Shown here one piece after another: positions 6,574-14,806 of a DNA stretch of 25,429 nt (the first letter of the stretch is position 1; each line of letters begins with the position of its first letter). Origin of the DNA: an uncultured Butyricicoccus sp. (GTDB lineage: Bacteria; Bacillota; Clostridia; Oscillospirales; Butyricicoccaceae). A model generated the notes under the pieces. The model did no database searches. It saw nothing but the letters and a program-made list of their open reading frames with translations, and had not been told where the DNA came from. The position numbers and the translations under genes are program-made. The stretch is from the NCBI GenBank assembly GCA_959018045.1, contig CAUEJN010000011.1:1-25429 (forward strand). The letters are read 5' to 3'.

Positions 6574-7332
6574 ATGCCAATTATCGGCGGCGGGGTCATC
6601 GGCGGTACGGTTGCCGGCATTGCCGGTATGCTGGTTGCCCGGCAGATGCAGGCGTATCGCCCGGTCAAGCGCCGCATCATTTTCGTCAATCTGACGACCG
6701 GGCAGGAGATCGTGCTGCCGGTGACGCCGCAGCAGTTTACGATCGACCACGGCGTAAACATTGAGACGGTCAACCTCACGGGCTTCGGCGACGTGCATCT
6801 CGCGGGCGATCGGACGCTGTTTTCCGAGCCGCTCGAATTCATGCTGCCGGTGCAGTATTATCCCTTCAACGACGCGACCACCGTGCTCGACCCCTATCAT
6901 TATATCGACTTTTTTGAGATGACGAGCGATAACAAGCAGGTCTGCCGCTTTATCGTGTCGGACAGCTCGACCCAGTGCGAGGTGCTGATCGAGAACCTGC
7001 AATACCGTCAGCAGGAGGGCGTAGGCGACTACTACTGTACGCTGACCCTGCGGCGGCACCGCCAGCCCAACCCGGTGCGGCTCGTGGGCGACGGCCAGCA
7101 GGCCGCGCAGACGGCGGCGGTATCCACGCCCGCCCGGGCGACCGATATGCCCGCGCAAACCGCCGTGCAGAACCACACCGTTCAGCCGGGGGACACGCTG
7201 TCCGGCATCTGCCGCAAGTATTACGGCAATGCAAACCTGTACCCCAAGCTGGCTACCTACAACGGCATCAAAAACCCCGACCTGATCTATGACGGGAGCG
7301 TGCTCAAGATCCCGCCCGCGTCGGCGCTGTAA
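6574..7332 (+). CDS. xkdP: LysM-domain tail hub protein (XkdP family)
   Basis: 252 aa. Residues 45-165 are the XkdP core (LPVTPQQFTIDHGVNIETVN...GDRTLFSEPLEFMLP). Residues 166-198 are an Ala/Pro linker. Residues 200-247 are one LysM module (HTVQPGDTLSGICRKYYGNA...GSVLKIP) that binds peptidoglycan. Residues 4-22 form an extra Gly-rich hydrophobic N-terminal segment not usual in this family, perhaps a membrane-interacting or packing helix. In contractile particles the protein sits between tape measure and baseplate hub. The ATG at 6574 follows AAGGAGGG; the frame's earlier ATG at 6520 overlaps the antisense promoter and is not used. Confidence 0.88.
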   Translation: MPIIGGGVIGGTVAGIAGMLVARQMQAYRPVKRRIIFVNLTTGQEIVLPVTPQQFTIDHGVNIETVNLTGFGDVHLAGDRTLFSEPLEFMLPVQYYPFNDATTVLDPYHYIDFFEMTSDNKQVCRFIVSDSSTQCEVLIENLQYRQQEGVGDYYCTLTLRRHRQPNPVRLVGDGQQAAQTAAVSTPARATDMPAQTAVQNHTVQPGDTLSGICRKYYGNANLYPKLATYNGIKNPDLIYDGSVLKIPPASAL

Positions 7333-7344
7333 GGGGGCGGTGTG

Positions 7345-8352
7345 ATGGAGCAGTACCAGTACCGGCACCCGTGGATCACCGTCCGCAACGACGACGGCGA
7401 GTGGGATGTGTCGCACATGTTCCGGCGCATCGAGTGGTCGGGCGATGTGGACAGCGTGTGCCGCAAGCTGTCGCTTGAGATGATCGTCTCCGCGACCGAC
7501 CCGCGCCTGCCGTATGTGTATCTGCCGCTTGCGGGCGGCATCAAGATGGGCGTGGGGGAGCAGACGCTGTTTTACGGGCAGGTCGTGAGCAAGGACAAGT
7601 CCACGGACTCCTCTACCATGTCGGTCACCTGCTATGACCGCGGCTTTTATCTTAAAAACAGCCAGGCAAGCCGCAAATACAACGGCGAGACGCCCGAGGC
7701 GATCACCCGCCAGCTGTGCAGCACCTACGGCGTGGGCGTCGGCACGCTGGCGCAGACCGGCGTGCCGATCAAGCGGAAATTCCCGGGCACGGAGATCTAC
7801 AAGATCATCGATACCGCCTATACGCTGGCAAGCCGCGAGACCGGCAAAAAGTACCTGCTGCGCTTTAATGTGGATAAACTGGATGTGATCGAGCGGACGG
7901 TGACGCCGCAGTCGGTCATCCTGTCGCGCGGCACGAACTTGCAGACCGCGACCTACGGCGAGAGCATCGAGAACATGAAAAACCGCGTCATTATTGTGGA
8001 CAGCGAGGGCAATACCATCCGCGCCGTCTCGGACGATGCGGCGGTAAACCGCTACGGCCTGCTGGCTGAGGTACTGACCCAGTCGGACGGGGAGGACGCG
8101 ACCGCGGAAGCGCGCGAAATCCTCGAGGATAACGGCGTGGAGCGCACGGTGTCGGTATCCTGCCTGGGGCATCTCAAACTGATCACCGGCAACACGGTGT
8201 GGATTCACGAGCCGTATACCGGGCTTGCCAACACCTGCTGGATCGACGCAGACAGGCACGTCTGGCAGAACGGCGTGTACACATGCAGCCTGACGCTCAA
8301 CTACAAGAACGAAATGCGCGAAGCGGAAAGCGGTTCGGAGGTGGACGGATGA
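7345..8352 (+). CDS. xkdQ: Baseplate hub protein (XkdQ family)
   Basis: 335 aa, normal for XkdQ, the gp27/gpD-like hub that joins tube and baseplate spike. Family-typical pieces are the N-terminal DVSHMFRRIEWSGD, the LFYGQVVSKDKSTDS segment, CYDRGFYLKNSQ, and the hub fold end LGHLKLITGNTVWIHEPYTGL followed by WQNGVYTCSLTL. Start ATG 7345 after AGGGGGCGG; a GTG at 7342 in frame is less likely. The ATGA overlap with the next gene indicates coupled translation. Confidence 0.88.
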   Translation: MEQYQYRHPWITVRNDDGEWDVSHMFRRIEWSGDVDSVCRKLSLEMIVSATDPRLPYVYLPLAGGIKMGVGEQTLFYGQVVSKDKSTDSSTMSVTCYDRGFYLKNSQASRKYNGETPEAITRQLCSTYGVGVGTLAQTGVPIKRKFPGTEIYKIIDTAYTLASRETGKKYLLRFNVDKLDVIERTVTPQSVILSRGTNLQTATYGESIENMKNRVIIVDSEGNTIRAVSDDAAVNRYGLLAEVLTQSDGEDATAEAREILEDNGVERTVSVSCLGHLKLITGNTVWIHEPYTGLANTCWIDADRHVWQNGVYTCSLTLNYKNEMREAESGSEVDG

Positions 8353-8609
8353 GCGCGCTGGCAAACCTTGCGGCGATGCTGCCGGACAAACCCTCCGGGG
8401 ATTCCAGCGGCGCGCTGGTATTCGGGCTTGTGACGAAGGATTACGAAAGCAACGGTACGGTCGCCATGCAGGCGGACGGCCTGCCGCTTACCGAGGACGA
8501 CCTGGTATTTGCGTCCGGCCTGCGGCAGGAACTGAAACGCGGGCAGCGCGTGCTGCTGCTCCGCTCCGGCGATGGGCAGACCTACTATGCGCTGCTGGCG
8601 ATGGAATGA
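8349..8609 (+). CDS. xkdR: DUF2577 baseplate protein (XkdR family)
   Basis: 86 aa. The pattern SGALVFGLVTKDY...LTEDDLVFASGLRQELKRGQRVLLLRSGDGQTYYAL is a small OB-fold-like beta barrel with the final 'G.....VLLL...D.Q.Y..L' signature of DUF2577. It lies between the hub and DUF2634 proteins exactly as in PBSX, and probably forms part of the tail spike or hub. Its start overlaps the XkdQ stop (ATGA). Confidence 0.85.
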   Translation: MSALANLAAMLPDKPSGDSSGALVFGLVTKDYESNGTVAMQADGLPLTEDDLVFASGLRQELKRGQRVLLLRSGDGQTYYALLAME

Positions 8610-8618
8610 GGTGACACA

Positions 8619-9059
8619 ATGGCAGAACAGGATATTTTCCCTTTTTTGCAGCCGACCGCGGCGACACCGGCGGCGGAGCTGCCGGTCCTGCGCGAGTGTG
8701 CGTGGGATTTTGCAAACGATGTGCCCATCCTGCGCGGCGGCGTGCCGGTGATCGTCGAGCGCACGGATGCGGTCGCGGTGTGGGCGTGGAACGCGCTGCA
8801 CACCGAGCGTTTCCGCTGGCCGTGCTTTTCGGCGGACTACGGCAACGAGACAAGCGTGCTGATCGGCCAGACCTACCAGGCGGAGACCAAGCGCGCCGAG
8901 GTGCAGCGGTACATCGAGGAGTGCCTGCTCGCCTGTCCGTATATCTCAGCGGTGACCGGCATGACGGTCGCCGCCGAGGGAGACCGGCTGACGGTTATTT
9001 TTTCAATTGTGAGCATTTACGGTGAAGTCAAGATGGAGGTGGAGGAAGATGTCGGATAA
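8619..9059 (+). CDS. xkdS: DUF2634 baseplate wedge protein (XkdS family)
   Basis: 146 aa. The core includes WDFANDVPILRGG, then NALHTERFRWPCFSADYGNE and VQRYIEECLLACPYISAV. This is the DUF2634/gp25-like family, a wedge subunit that anchors the first sheath ring. The ribosome site GAGGTGACACA precedes ATG 8619. The 3' end overlaps the baseplate J start by 11 bases. Confidence 0.87.
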   Translation: MAEQDIFPFLQPTAATPAAELPVLRECAWDFANDVPILRGGVPVIVERTDAVAVWAWNALHTERFRWPCFSADYGNETSVLIGQTYQAETKRAEVQRYIEECLLACPYISAVTGMTVAAEGDRLTVIFSIVSIYGEVKMEVEEDVG

Positions 9060-10206
9060 GGCGCAGATCTTGCAGGAGCAGCTGGACGCTTTGAAAGCTA
9101 CCCTGCTGGCGCAGGATTTTGACAGCCTGACGCCTGAGGGCGTGCAGGACATGCTGCGCGCCTTTATCGAGGATGACCTTGGCCTGTACGCAGGCGAGGG
9201 CGGCCTGCTGAACATCATCCTCGCGCCGGGCGCGTATGTGTTCTGGGAAGCCTTGCAGGCGCTGCGCGCGCAGGTGCCGATCTCGTTTGTGGACGAGACC
9301 AGCGGCGCGTACATCGACAAGGCCGCGGCCGCCTACGGCATCACGCGCAAGCCGGGCACGCCCGCCAGTGTGGACGTGACCTTCACCGGCACGGCAAACG
9401 CAGTCGTCCCGGCTGGGACGATGTGTGTCACCGCGGACGGCCTGGGCTTTTTGACCGACGAGGAACTCACGCTGGGCGAGGACGGCAGCGGCACGGTGTC
9501 CGCCACATCGGATGACGTCGGCGCAGTGTACGATGTGCCCGCGCAGGCGATCGTGACCACACAGGAGTCGGTCGCGGGCGTGTCCGGCGTGACCAACGCG
9601 GCCGCAGCAGTCGGCGGCACCGACCCGGAGACCGACGCGGCGCTGTTTGCCCGTCTGGACGCCTACCGCAAGACGCCGCCCACCTCGGGCAATGACCGGC
9701 ACTACCATCAGTGGGCGCTCGAAGTCAACGGCATTGGTGCGGCGTCTGTCATCCGCTGCTGGGACGGCCCGGGCACGGTCAAGGTGATCGTGGCCGACAT
9801 GGAGCTGCGCCCGGTGGAGGAGGACAAGGTGGACGAAGTTGCCGCCTACATCGAGACCCAGCGCCCGGTCACCGCCGAGGTGACCGTGGAGAGCGCGGAG
9901 GGTGTTGGCGTGCAGGTGGCAGTCACGGTGGAGACAGACGGGACGGTGTCCAAATCGAACACCGAGCAGGCGCTCACCGACCGGCTCGCGGAATACCTCG
10001 GCACGTTGGCGTTCCAGACGGGCGCGGAGGTCGTATACAACCGCGTGCTGGCGATCGTGATGGGGCTGGACGGCGTGACCGACTGCTCCGGCCTGACCGT
10101 GAACGGCGGCACGGCAAACGTGCCGCTGGACGCGGACGAGGTGCCGCTGCTCGGCACGGTGACCGTGAACGGCATTGCGGAGGAGGCGGCAGGCGATGAA
10201 CCGTAA
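9049..10206 (+). CDS. xkdT: Baseplate J-family protein (XkdT)
   Basis: 385 aa. The N-terminal half has the helix FDSLTPEGVQDMLRAFIEDD and AYGITRKPGTPASVDVTFTG, then GTMCVTADGLGFLTDEE, and the conserved stretch GGTDPETDAALFARL...TSGNDRHYHQWALEVNGIGAASV. These are hallmarks of Baseplate_J, the wedge scaffold that triggers contraction. Start ATG 9049 behind GGAGGTGGAGG; the earlier in-frame ATG at 9022 lacks a ribosome site. A match to the 17-bp palindrome found elsewhere in the window lies within the gene at 9946-9962. Confidence 0.92.
   Translation: MSDKAQILQEQLDALKATLLAQDFDSLTPEGVQDMLRAFIEDDLGLYAGEGGLLNIILAPGAYVFWEALQALRAQVPISFVDETSGAYIDKAAAAYGITRKPGTPASVDVTFTGTANAVVPAGTMCVTADGLGFLTDEELTLGEDGSGTVSATSDDVGAVYDVPAQAIVTTQESVAGVSGVTNAAAAVGGTDPETDAALFARLDAYRKTPPTSGNDRHYHQWALEVNGIGAASVIRCWDGPGTVKVIVADMELRPVEEDKVDEVAAYIETQRPVTAEVTVESAEGVGVQVAVTVETDGTVSKSNTEQALTDRLAEYLGTLAFQTGAEVVYNRVLAIVMGLDGVTDCSGLTVNGGTANVPLDADEVPLLGTVTVNGIAEEAAGDEP
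9946..9962. promoter_or_regulatory. Palindromic operator-like site, copy 2 (degenerate)
   Basis: GTGTCCAAATCGAACAC, 15 of 17 matching the reverse complement of the site at 752-770. It lies inside the baseplate J gene and encodes VSKSNT there. This is the weakest of the four copies and might be chance. Confidence 0.35.
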
Positions 10207-10756
10207 ACTGACCGACCAGCTGCCCGAGCGGTACTTAAATAGCCCGGAGGTGGGCGCGGCGGCCGGTATCCTGTGGGTGCTGGGCGAAGCGTTCCGCGAC
10301 TGCGTGCTGGATTGGCTGGAGCAGCTCACCATCGACACGGCGACATGGGGCCTCAAATACTGGGAGCAGGCGTATGGCATCACACCGCAGAGTACCGACA
10401 CGGTGGAGGAGCGGCGCGGCAGTGTGAAAGCAAAGATGCGCTCCCCGCAGACCGTGACCGCGGCTATGCTGGAAAACCTGATAAACAGCTATGTCAACGG
10501 CCAGTCCGTGGTGACCGAGGTGCCGCGCCAGCACAAGGTGCAGATCCAGTTTAACGGCGATTATGGCGTGCCGTCCAACATGGCGAGCCTGACCGCGGCG
10601 CTGCTCGAGGTGCTGCCCAGCCATGTGGCGTATGAGTACCTCTACAAATTCCATCTATGGGGCGAGTACAAGACGCAGACCTGGGGGAGCCTGAAGACAC
10701 GCACCTGGGGCGATGTAAAGGAAGGGGATATGAATGCAGCAGACAACACATTATAA
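10196..10756 (+). CDS. xkdU: DUF2313 baseplate protein (XkdU family)
   Basis: 186 aa. The N-terminal LPERYLNSPEV, the LEQLTIDTATWGLKYWEQAYGI block (W and E of the family) and the 'R.....K.R....T.....L.....Y' helix match DUF2313, the gp48/gpI-like protein at the baseplate periphery that attaches fibres. The C-terminal 25 residues contain a W-rich repeat (KTQTWGSLKTRTWGDVKEG), perhaps a fibre-docking strand. ATG 10196 is 14 bases inside the baseplate J gene, and its stop overlaps the fibre gene by 23 bases. Confidence 0.88.
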   Translation: MNRKLTDQLPERYLNSPEVGAAAGILWVLGEAFRDCVLDWLEQLTIDTATWGLKYWEQAYGITPQSTDTVEERRGSVKAKMRSPQTVTAAMLENLINSYVNGQSVVTEVPRQHKVQIQFNGDYGVPSNMASLTAALLEVLPSHVAYEYLYKFHLWGEYKTQTWGSLKTRTWGDVKEGDMNAADNTL

Positions 10757-11612
10757 CCTGAAAAAACCGGAGGAAAACGACTATGCCGATATTGCCGCGC
10801 TGAGCGAGGATATGGACATCATCGACACCACGATGTTCGGCAAAATCGACGCCACCGAGAAAGGGCAGGCGGACGGCGTGGCGACGCTGGGGAGTGACGG
10901 CAAAATCCCGGCCGGCCAAATCCCGGCTACGGCTTACGACCCTTCCGGGTCTGCCGCTGCGGTGCAAGGCAACTTGAATGCGCACATCGCGGACGCAGTG
11001 AAGCACATCACAGCTGAGGAGCGCACCGCGTGGAACGGCAAAGCGGACGCTGCCACCTCAAACATCAAAACCTATACAAGCCTTTCCCAGATCGGCATAA
11101 CGGCTGGGCAGGAGACCATAGAAAGTGTGTCAGAGGCACTGTCCCCCGGATATATGCTTGTGTTCGCGGTGGGAACATCCAATAATCAGGCAATATATCC
11201 GTTTCCGTTATGCTCTGTAACTGTCATCAAGACGGATGCGAGCAGGGTTTCGTGGACAGCTATTCAGAAGGATACAGGCATTCAAGCTACTGGCATGTTT
11301 AGCATTGACACGGGCTTTTCCGGATGGGTTACCAACACCGAAATCGTCGCCGGAGTGTACACGGGTGACGATGCATTAAGCCGGACTATCAACCTTGGTT
11401 TCAAGCCCAAGGCAGTGCTGGTGCTGTATGAGGGGCGTATTATCTGGAACTATGACGTTTACGGCGGCCTTGTATTTGAAGGGTATCCCACTAAATCGGG
11501 CGAGTATGTCGCACTTGAGGTTGCGAGCAACGGTTTTATTGTGCATACCAACGGAAACGGGTGCAGTACGAACGACAATGACAGAGAATACCACTACATC
11601 GCATTCAAGTGA
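10734..11612 (+). CDS. Tail fibre / receptor-binding protein
   Basis: 292 aa. Residues 1-60 carry the fibre anchor pattern THYNLKKPEENDYADIAAL and VATLGSDGKIPAGQIP, shared by many Firmicute tail fibres. Residues 85-105 are a helix (HIADAVKHITAEERTAWNGK). The C-terminal ~90 residues (TINLGFKPKAVLVLYEGR...GFIVHTNGNG...EYHYIAFK) form a beta-rich receptor-binding head of a type recurrent at the ends of clostridial phage fibres. GAAGGGG lies 6 bases before ATG. From about base 11060 GC falls clearly below the 5' half, which fits swapping of the receptor domain. Confidence 0.82.
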   Translation: MQQTTHYNLKKPEENDYADIAALSEDMDIIDTTMFGKIDATEKGQADGVATLGSDGKIPAGQIPATAYDPSGSAAAVQGNLNAHIADAVKHITAEERTAWNGKADAATSNIKTYTSLSQIGITAGQETIESVSEALSPGYMLVFAVGTSNNQAIYPFPLCSVTVIKTDASRVSWTAIQKDTGIQATGMFSIDTGFSGWVTNTEIVAGVYTGDDALSRTINLGFKPKAVLVLYEGRIIWNYDVYGGLVFEGYPTKSGEYVALEVASNGFIVHTNGNGCSTNDNDREYHYIAFK

Positions 11613-11624
11613 GGGAGACAGCTT

Positions 11625-11951
11625 ATGAGCATGATTATCAACACCCAAACCAAGGGGTATCAGATGCAATCCACCCGCACTTACCCGGAAAACTGGGAGG
11701 GCGAGGGCTGGCTCCCGGTACCGCCGGAGCTGGAAGAAAAGGTGCGGGAAAACTACCCGTACTATGAGCTGGTGATCGAAGACGGCGCGCTCGTGGACGT
11801 GACCCCGACGGAGCGGCCGGAGGAGCCGGAGGAGCCGGAGCCGCCCAGCGGGGATCTGGAACAGCGCGTGGCTGCGCTGGAAGCGGCGCAGGCCAGCGCA
11901 TGGAGCGAGCAGGCGGCGGCAATCAGGGAAGGGGTGAACAGCGTTGAATGA
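11625..11951 (+). CDS. Fibre-associated hypothetical protein, Pro/Glu linker and coiled coil
   Basis: 108 aa. Residues 1-55 are globular (YPENWEGEGWLPVPPELEEK...YYELVIEDGALVDV). Residues 62-75 are a Pro/Glu stretch (ERPEEPEEPEPP). Residues 77-102 are a short coiled coil (LEQRVAALEAAQ). Proteins of this form lie between fibre genes in clostridial phages and may be fibre chaperones or accessory fibre parts. I do not recognise a precise family. Its end overlaps the next gene by 8 bases. Confidence 0.7.
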   Translation: MSMIINTQTKGYQMQSTRTYPENWEGEGWLPVPPELEEKVRENYPYYELVIEDGALVDVTPTERPEEPEEPEPPSGDLEQRVAALEAAQASAWSEQAAAIREGVNSVE

Positions 11952-12432
11952 CAAGGATTTTGTGCTGGATACACTGTGGCGCGCTGGTCTTGCTGTGGCA
12001 CAGAATGTGCAGGAGCAGGCAGCAGGCATGACGGGAACCGAACTTAATGCAGAATCGGATTATATCCCCGATTTTCAGGCGGCCAAGGCCAAAGCCAATA
12101 TGCTCACGCGCAAGGCGGGGCAGACGGACGGCTTTGTCTGCCGATCCACTGCGGGGCGCGTGGTGCGCCTGATCCAGACTTACGACAGCGATACATACCC
12201 GGCCGAGCCGGAGGAACTTCCGGCGCAGTGGCGGTTTGTGTGGAGCACCGCCCCCCAAAAGGCGCTGCCGTTTATCGAGATGGCAACCAGCCCTTACGCA
12301 ACCGGCGACTGCTGCACCTATGAGGGGCACGTCTGGCGCAGCGGGCAGGACACCAACACCTGGGCGCCCGGTACGGTCGGCGTGCAGTGGGAGGATCTCG
12401 GCACGGTCGAGGAGGTCCAAGGTGCGCAATGA
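11944..12432 (+). CDS. Tail protein with CBM5/12-like carbohydrate-binding motif
   Basis: 162 aa, starting at TTG 11944: the only nearby ATG (11948) is out of frame, and AAGGGG about 10-15 bases upstream supports TTG. The N-terminal half is helical (AAKAKANMLTRKAG). Residues about 117-153, YATGDCCTYEGHVWRSGQDTN... ending W-E-D-L, follow the chitin-binding CBM5/12 layout (Y..GD...Y.G..W......P.....W). It probably helps the tail bind cell-wall sugars. The start overlaps the upstream stop. Confidence 0.72.
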   Translation: MNDKDFVLDTLWRAGLAVAQNVQEQAAGMTGTELNAESDYIPDFQAAKAKANMLTRKAGQTDGFVCRSTAGRVVRLIQTYDSDTYPAEPEELPAQWRFVWSTAPQKALPFIEMATSPYATGDCCTYEGHVWRSGQDTNTWAPGTVGVQWEDLGTVEEVQGAQ

Positions 12433-12488
12433 TTTGCGGGATTGACCGATGCAGGGCAAGCATCCGGCGCAGTATCCCCTAAATCAAA

Positions 12489-12500
12489 GGCCGTACGGCC
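12489..12500. repeat. 12-bp perfect palindrome in gap before collagen-like fibre
   Basis: GGCCGTACGGCC lies 19 bases before the fibre ATG in the only sizeable gap (12433-12519) of the fibre cluster. The same gap holds GATGC/GCATC arms (about 12448-12465). These may be RNA structures that tune translation; no promoter is visible. Confidence 0.4.
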
Positions 12501-12519
12501 GGAAAACGGAGGTGAAACC

Positions 12520-13971
12520 ATGTTAAAATTCGACAATTGGGCGCTCATAGCGCCCGACAAGCTGCTGGCGCGGGAGCGCGACAACCTGACCACGACACTG
12601 CTTGTCAGCGGCGACCTGCCGCAGGGCTGGGCGTGGGATCTGCTGATCACAGCAGGCCAAAACCGCAACATCATCCGTCTGGAGGAGATGACCGGCGGCG
12701 TCGGCGTGGTGCTGACCGCCGAGATGCTCGCGGAGCAGGGCTACTACCGGATGCAGCTGCGCGGCACGCGCGGCGAGGAGGTCAAGCACACCAACATCAC
12801 GAGCGTCTATGTGGGCGAGAGCATGAGCGGCGACAAAATGTGGCCAACTATCCCATCTGAATTCACCCAGCTCGAAGCACGCGTCAACGCCAACGCCGAC
12901 CGGGCGGAGGACGCCGCACAGGCCGCTGAGGACGCCGCCATCCGTCAGCCGTACCCCAACCCGGACACCGGGACATGGTGGACGTGGGACGCGGAGACGG
13001 GCGCGTATAAGGACACCGGCGAGCCGTACTCCGGGGGCGGCAGCGGCGAGGCCGGGCAGGACGGCGGATACTACGCGCCCAGCGTGGACGACGCCGGCAA
13101 TCTGACGTGGACGCCGAGCAAGGCCGACATGCCGCCAGTCGAAAGCGCGAACATCAAAGGCCGCGCAGGCCCACAAGGCCCCGCAGGCCCACAAGGCCCC
13201 GCCGGAGCCGACGGCAAGGACGGCGCACAAGGCCCGCAAGGCGAGCAGGGCGTGCAAGGCCCTCCGGGCGAAAAGGGCGACAAGGGCGATACAGGCGCAC
13301 AGGGGCCGAAAGGCGACCCCGGCGAGACCGGCCCACAAGGCGCGACCGGCGCAACGCCGAACCTCCAGATCGGCGAGGTAACGACGCTGGATGCAGGCAG
13401 TGATGCCACAGCCAGCATTACCGGCACGCCTGAGAATCCGCGGCTCAATTTGGGGATCCCCAAGGGCGCGGATGGGGGAGGCGGGAGCGGTGGCTTTGGT
13501 CTGCCGCTGCTATATGATCTTACCACAGAGCAGGAAGTGCGATGGATTGATACCGGGGATAATGCATTTTCGGCAAATTATTTTGTCATTGTGGAGTTAA
13601 TCGCTGTCGCAACGGAGACGAATACACAGGATTATTCCGGTTGCTGCTCGATGTATCCAATAGTTTCGGAAATCGCCGTTTCCCCGTGGAGCAATTATGC
13701 AATTGCACGAAGTGTATCAGGGCTATTACCGAAGGATAACACTCGTGTATTTCGGGCTTTCTGTTTCCGTGGTGAAAACGGAAACTGGTCGTCCATTTAT
13801 TCGTTTCGGACACAGGTGAACGATAGCGCGAATACTGCAAGCATGAAAACTAGCGCAAATGATGGGATTACCAATCAGCCTATGCGCGGAATTATCATTG
13901 GAGATGCGTCTGCGGCATCCGGCACACGAGTGCTTGGGATCGGAAGCCAGCTGAAAGTGTGGGGGGTTTAA
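12520..13971 (+). CDS. Collagen-like tail fibre protein
   Basis: 483 aa. Residues 1-115 are a beta-rich baseplate-upper-protein-like domain (LKFDNWALIAPDKLL...TNITSVYVGE). Residues 116-140 are helical (RVNANADRAEDAAQAAEDAA). Residues 141-213 are a W/G-rich linker. Residues 214-279 are 22 uninterrupted Gly-X-Y triplets (GPQGPAG, GEKGDKGDTG), a collagen-like trimeric stalk. A connector with IGEVTTLDAG and LNLGIPKGADGG follows, then a lower-GC head domain (330-483). ATG 12520 follows ACGGAGGTG; the frame is open back to 12442 without a ribosome site. It is likely a trimeric adhesin reaching the receptor. Confidence 0.85.
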   Translation: MLKFDNWALIAPDKLLARERDNLTTTLLVSGDLPQGWAWDLLITAGQNRNIIRLEEMTGGVGVVLTAEMLAEQGYYRMQLRGTRGEEVKHTNITSVYVGESMSGDKMWPTIPSEFTQLEARVNANADRAEDAAQAAEDAAIRQPYPNPDTGTWWTWDAETGAYKDTGEPYSGGGSGEAGQDGGYYAPSVDDAGNLTWTPSKADMPPVESANIKGRAGPQGPAGPQGPAGADGKDGAQGPQGEQGVQGPPGEKGDKGDTGAQGPKGDPGETGPQGATGATPNLQIGEVTTLDAGSDATASITGTPENPRLNLGIPKGADGGGGSGGFGLPLLYDLTTEQEVRWIDTGDNAFSANYFVIVELIAVATETNTQDYSGCCSMYPIVSEIAVSPWSNYAIARSVSGLLPKDNTRVFRAFCFRGENGNWSSIYSFRTQVNDSANTASMKTSANDGITNQPMRGIIIGDASAASGTRVLGIGSQLKVWGV

Positions 13972-14520
13972 ATGAAAATCTGTGAAAACGGCGTATATCG
14001 TGATATGACACCCGACGAAATCACCGCCATGGAGGACGCCGCCGCGCAGCAGGCTGCTGCCGAGCGTCACCGCCCCTTGACGGACACGGAAATCATGGAC
14101 ATGATGATCCGCCAGCAGGTGCAGACACTCGAGGTGGACGACCAGACAGCGCTGCGCATGCGGCGCTATTACCCGGCATTTGCCGAGCTGATCGGCCAGA
14201 CCGTGCGGCAGGGGACGAAATTCCACGCTACGGACAGCGAGGACGCAGACCTGTACAAGGTCATCCAGCCCGAGCTGCTGATACAGGAGCAGTACCCGCC
14301 GGGAGAAGGGACGGAGAGCCTGTATGCCCGCATTGACGAGGAGCACGCGGGCGACACGTACGACCCCATCCCGTACAGCGGCAACATGGAGCTGGAGGCG
14401 GACAAGTATTACACGCAGGACAGTGTGACATATCTCTGCACCACCGGCACCGGCCAGCCGGTGTACCATGCGCTCGCTGAGCTGGTGGGAATCTATGTGG
14501 AGGTGGTGCCTATGGGCTGA
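13972..14520 (+). CDS. Fibre-associated hypothetical protein (XkdW position)
   Basis: 182 aa. The N-terminus ENGVYRDMTPDEI leads to a charged helix (EDAAAQQAAAERH). The middle has DTEIMDMMIRQQVQTLEVDD and MRRYYPAFAEL. The C-terminus LEADKYYTQDSVTYLCTTGTGQPVYHALAELVGIYVEV resembles a small sugar-binding or fibre-tip unit found in many clostridial phage proteins next to fibres. The ATG follows the fibre stop directly (TAAATG) with GTGGGGGG upstream. Role inferred: fibre chaperone or adhesin accessory. Confidence 0.7.
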   Translation: MKICENGVYRDMTPDEITAMEDAAAQQAAAERHRPLTDTEIMDMMIRQQVQTLEVDDQTALRMRRYYPAFAELIGQTVRQGTKFHATDSEDADLYKVIQPELLIQEQYPPGEGTESLYARIDEEHAGDTYDPIPYSGNMELEADKYYTQDSVTYLCTTGTGQPVYHALAELVGIYVEVVPMG

Positions 14521-14595
14521 GCTGTTTGCAGCATAGGAGGGTATCATCCCTATCACATATACGGACAGGCCGGAAGGCCGGAAAGGAAGTAAACT

Positions 14596-14802
14596 ATGTA
14601 TCAGGGTAATATCTACATCAAGTACCATGAGGAAGTAGCGGCAATGGGCGGCGACATCGGCGTATGCCTCGACAAGTTCGACGCCAAGCACGGCCTCGAG
14701 CACGACAACCTCGCACGCGCGCAGTACAAGCACTGGCGCAGCATTATTACCGGCGTGCCGGAGCTGCTTAGCGTGGAAGATCGTGAGCTGCTCGATCTGT
14801 AA
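14596..14802 (+). CDS. Small hypothetical phage protein, 68 aa
   Basis: Starts MYQGNIYIKYHEEVAAMGGD and contains FDAKHGLEHDNLARAQYKHWRS; mixed helix, no membrane segment. GGAAAGGAAG precedes the ATG. It takes the xkdX position between fibre and lysis genes but lacks the XkdX signature. The 75-base gap before it holds GGCCGGAA twice in tandem (about 14569-14584). Function unknown. Confidence 0.7.
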   Translation: MYQGNIYIKYHEEVAAMGGDIGVCLDKFDAKHGLEHDNLARAQYKHWRSIITGVPELLSVEDRELLDL

Positions 14803-14806
14803 GCGA

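Noticed and set aside
6547..8364. Long minus-strand open frame (605 codons) over the LysM and XkdQ genes
   Set aside because: Shadow of two well-identified tail genes; no ribosome site and no recognisable domain.
9028..10401. Minus-strand frame over the baseplate J gene
   Set aside because: Antisense shadow caused by high GC; the plus strand shows the full family pattern.
13159..13356. Tandem repeats considered as a CRISPR or mobile repeat array
   Set aside because: The repeats are in frame and encode Gly-X-Y triplets of a fibre stalk; there are no spacers.
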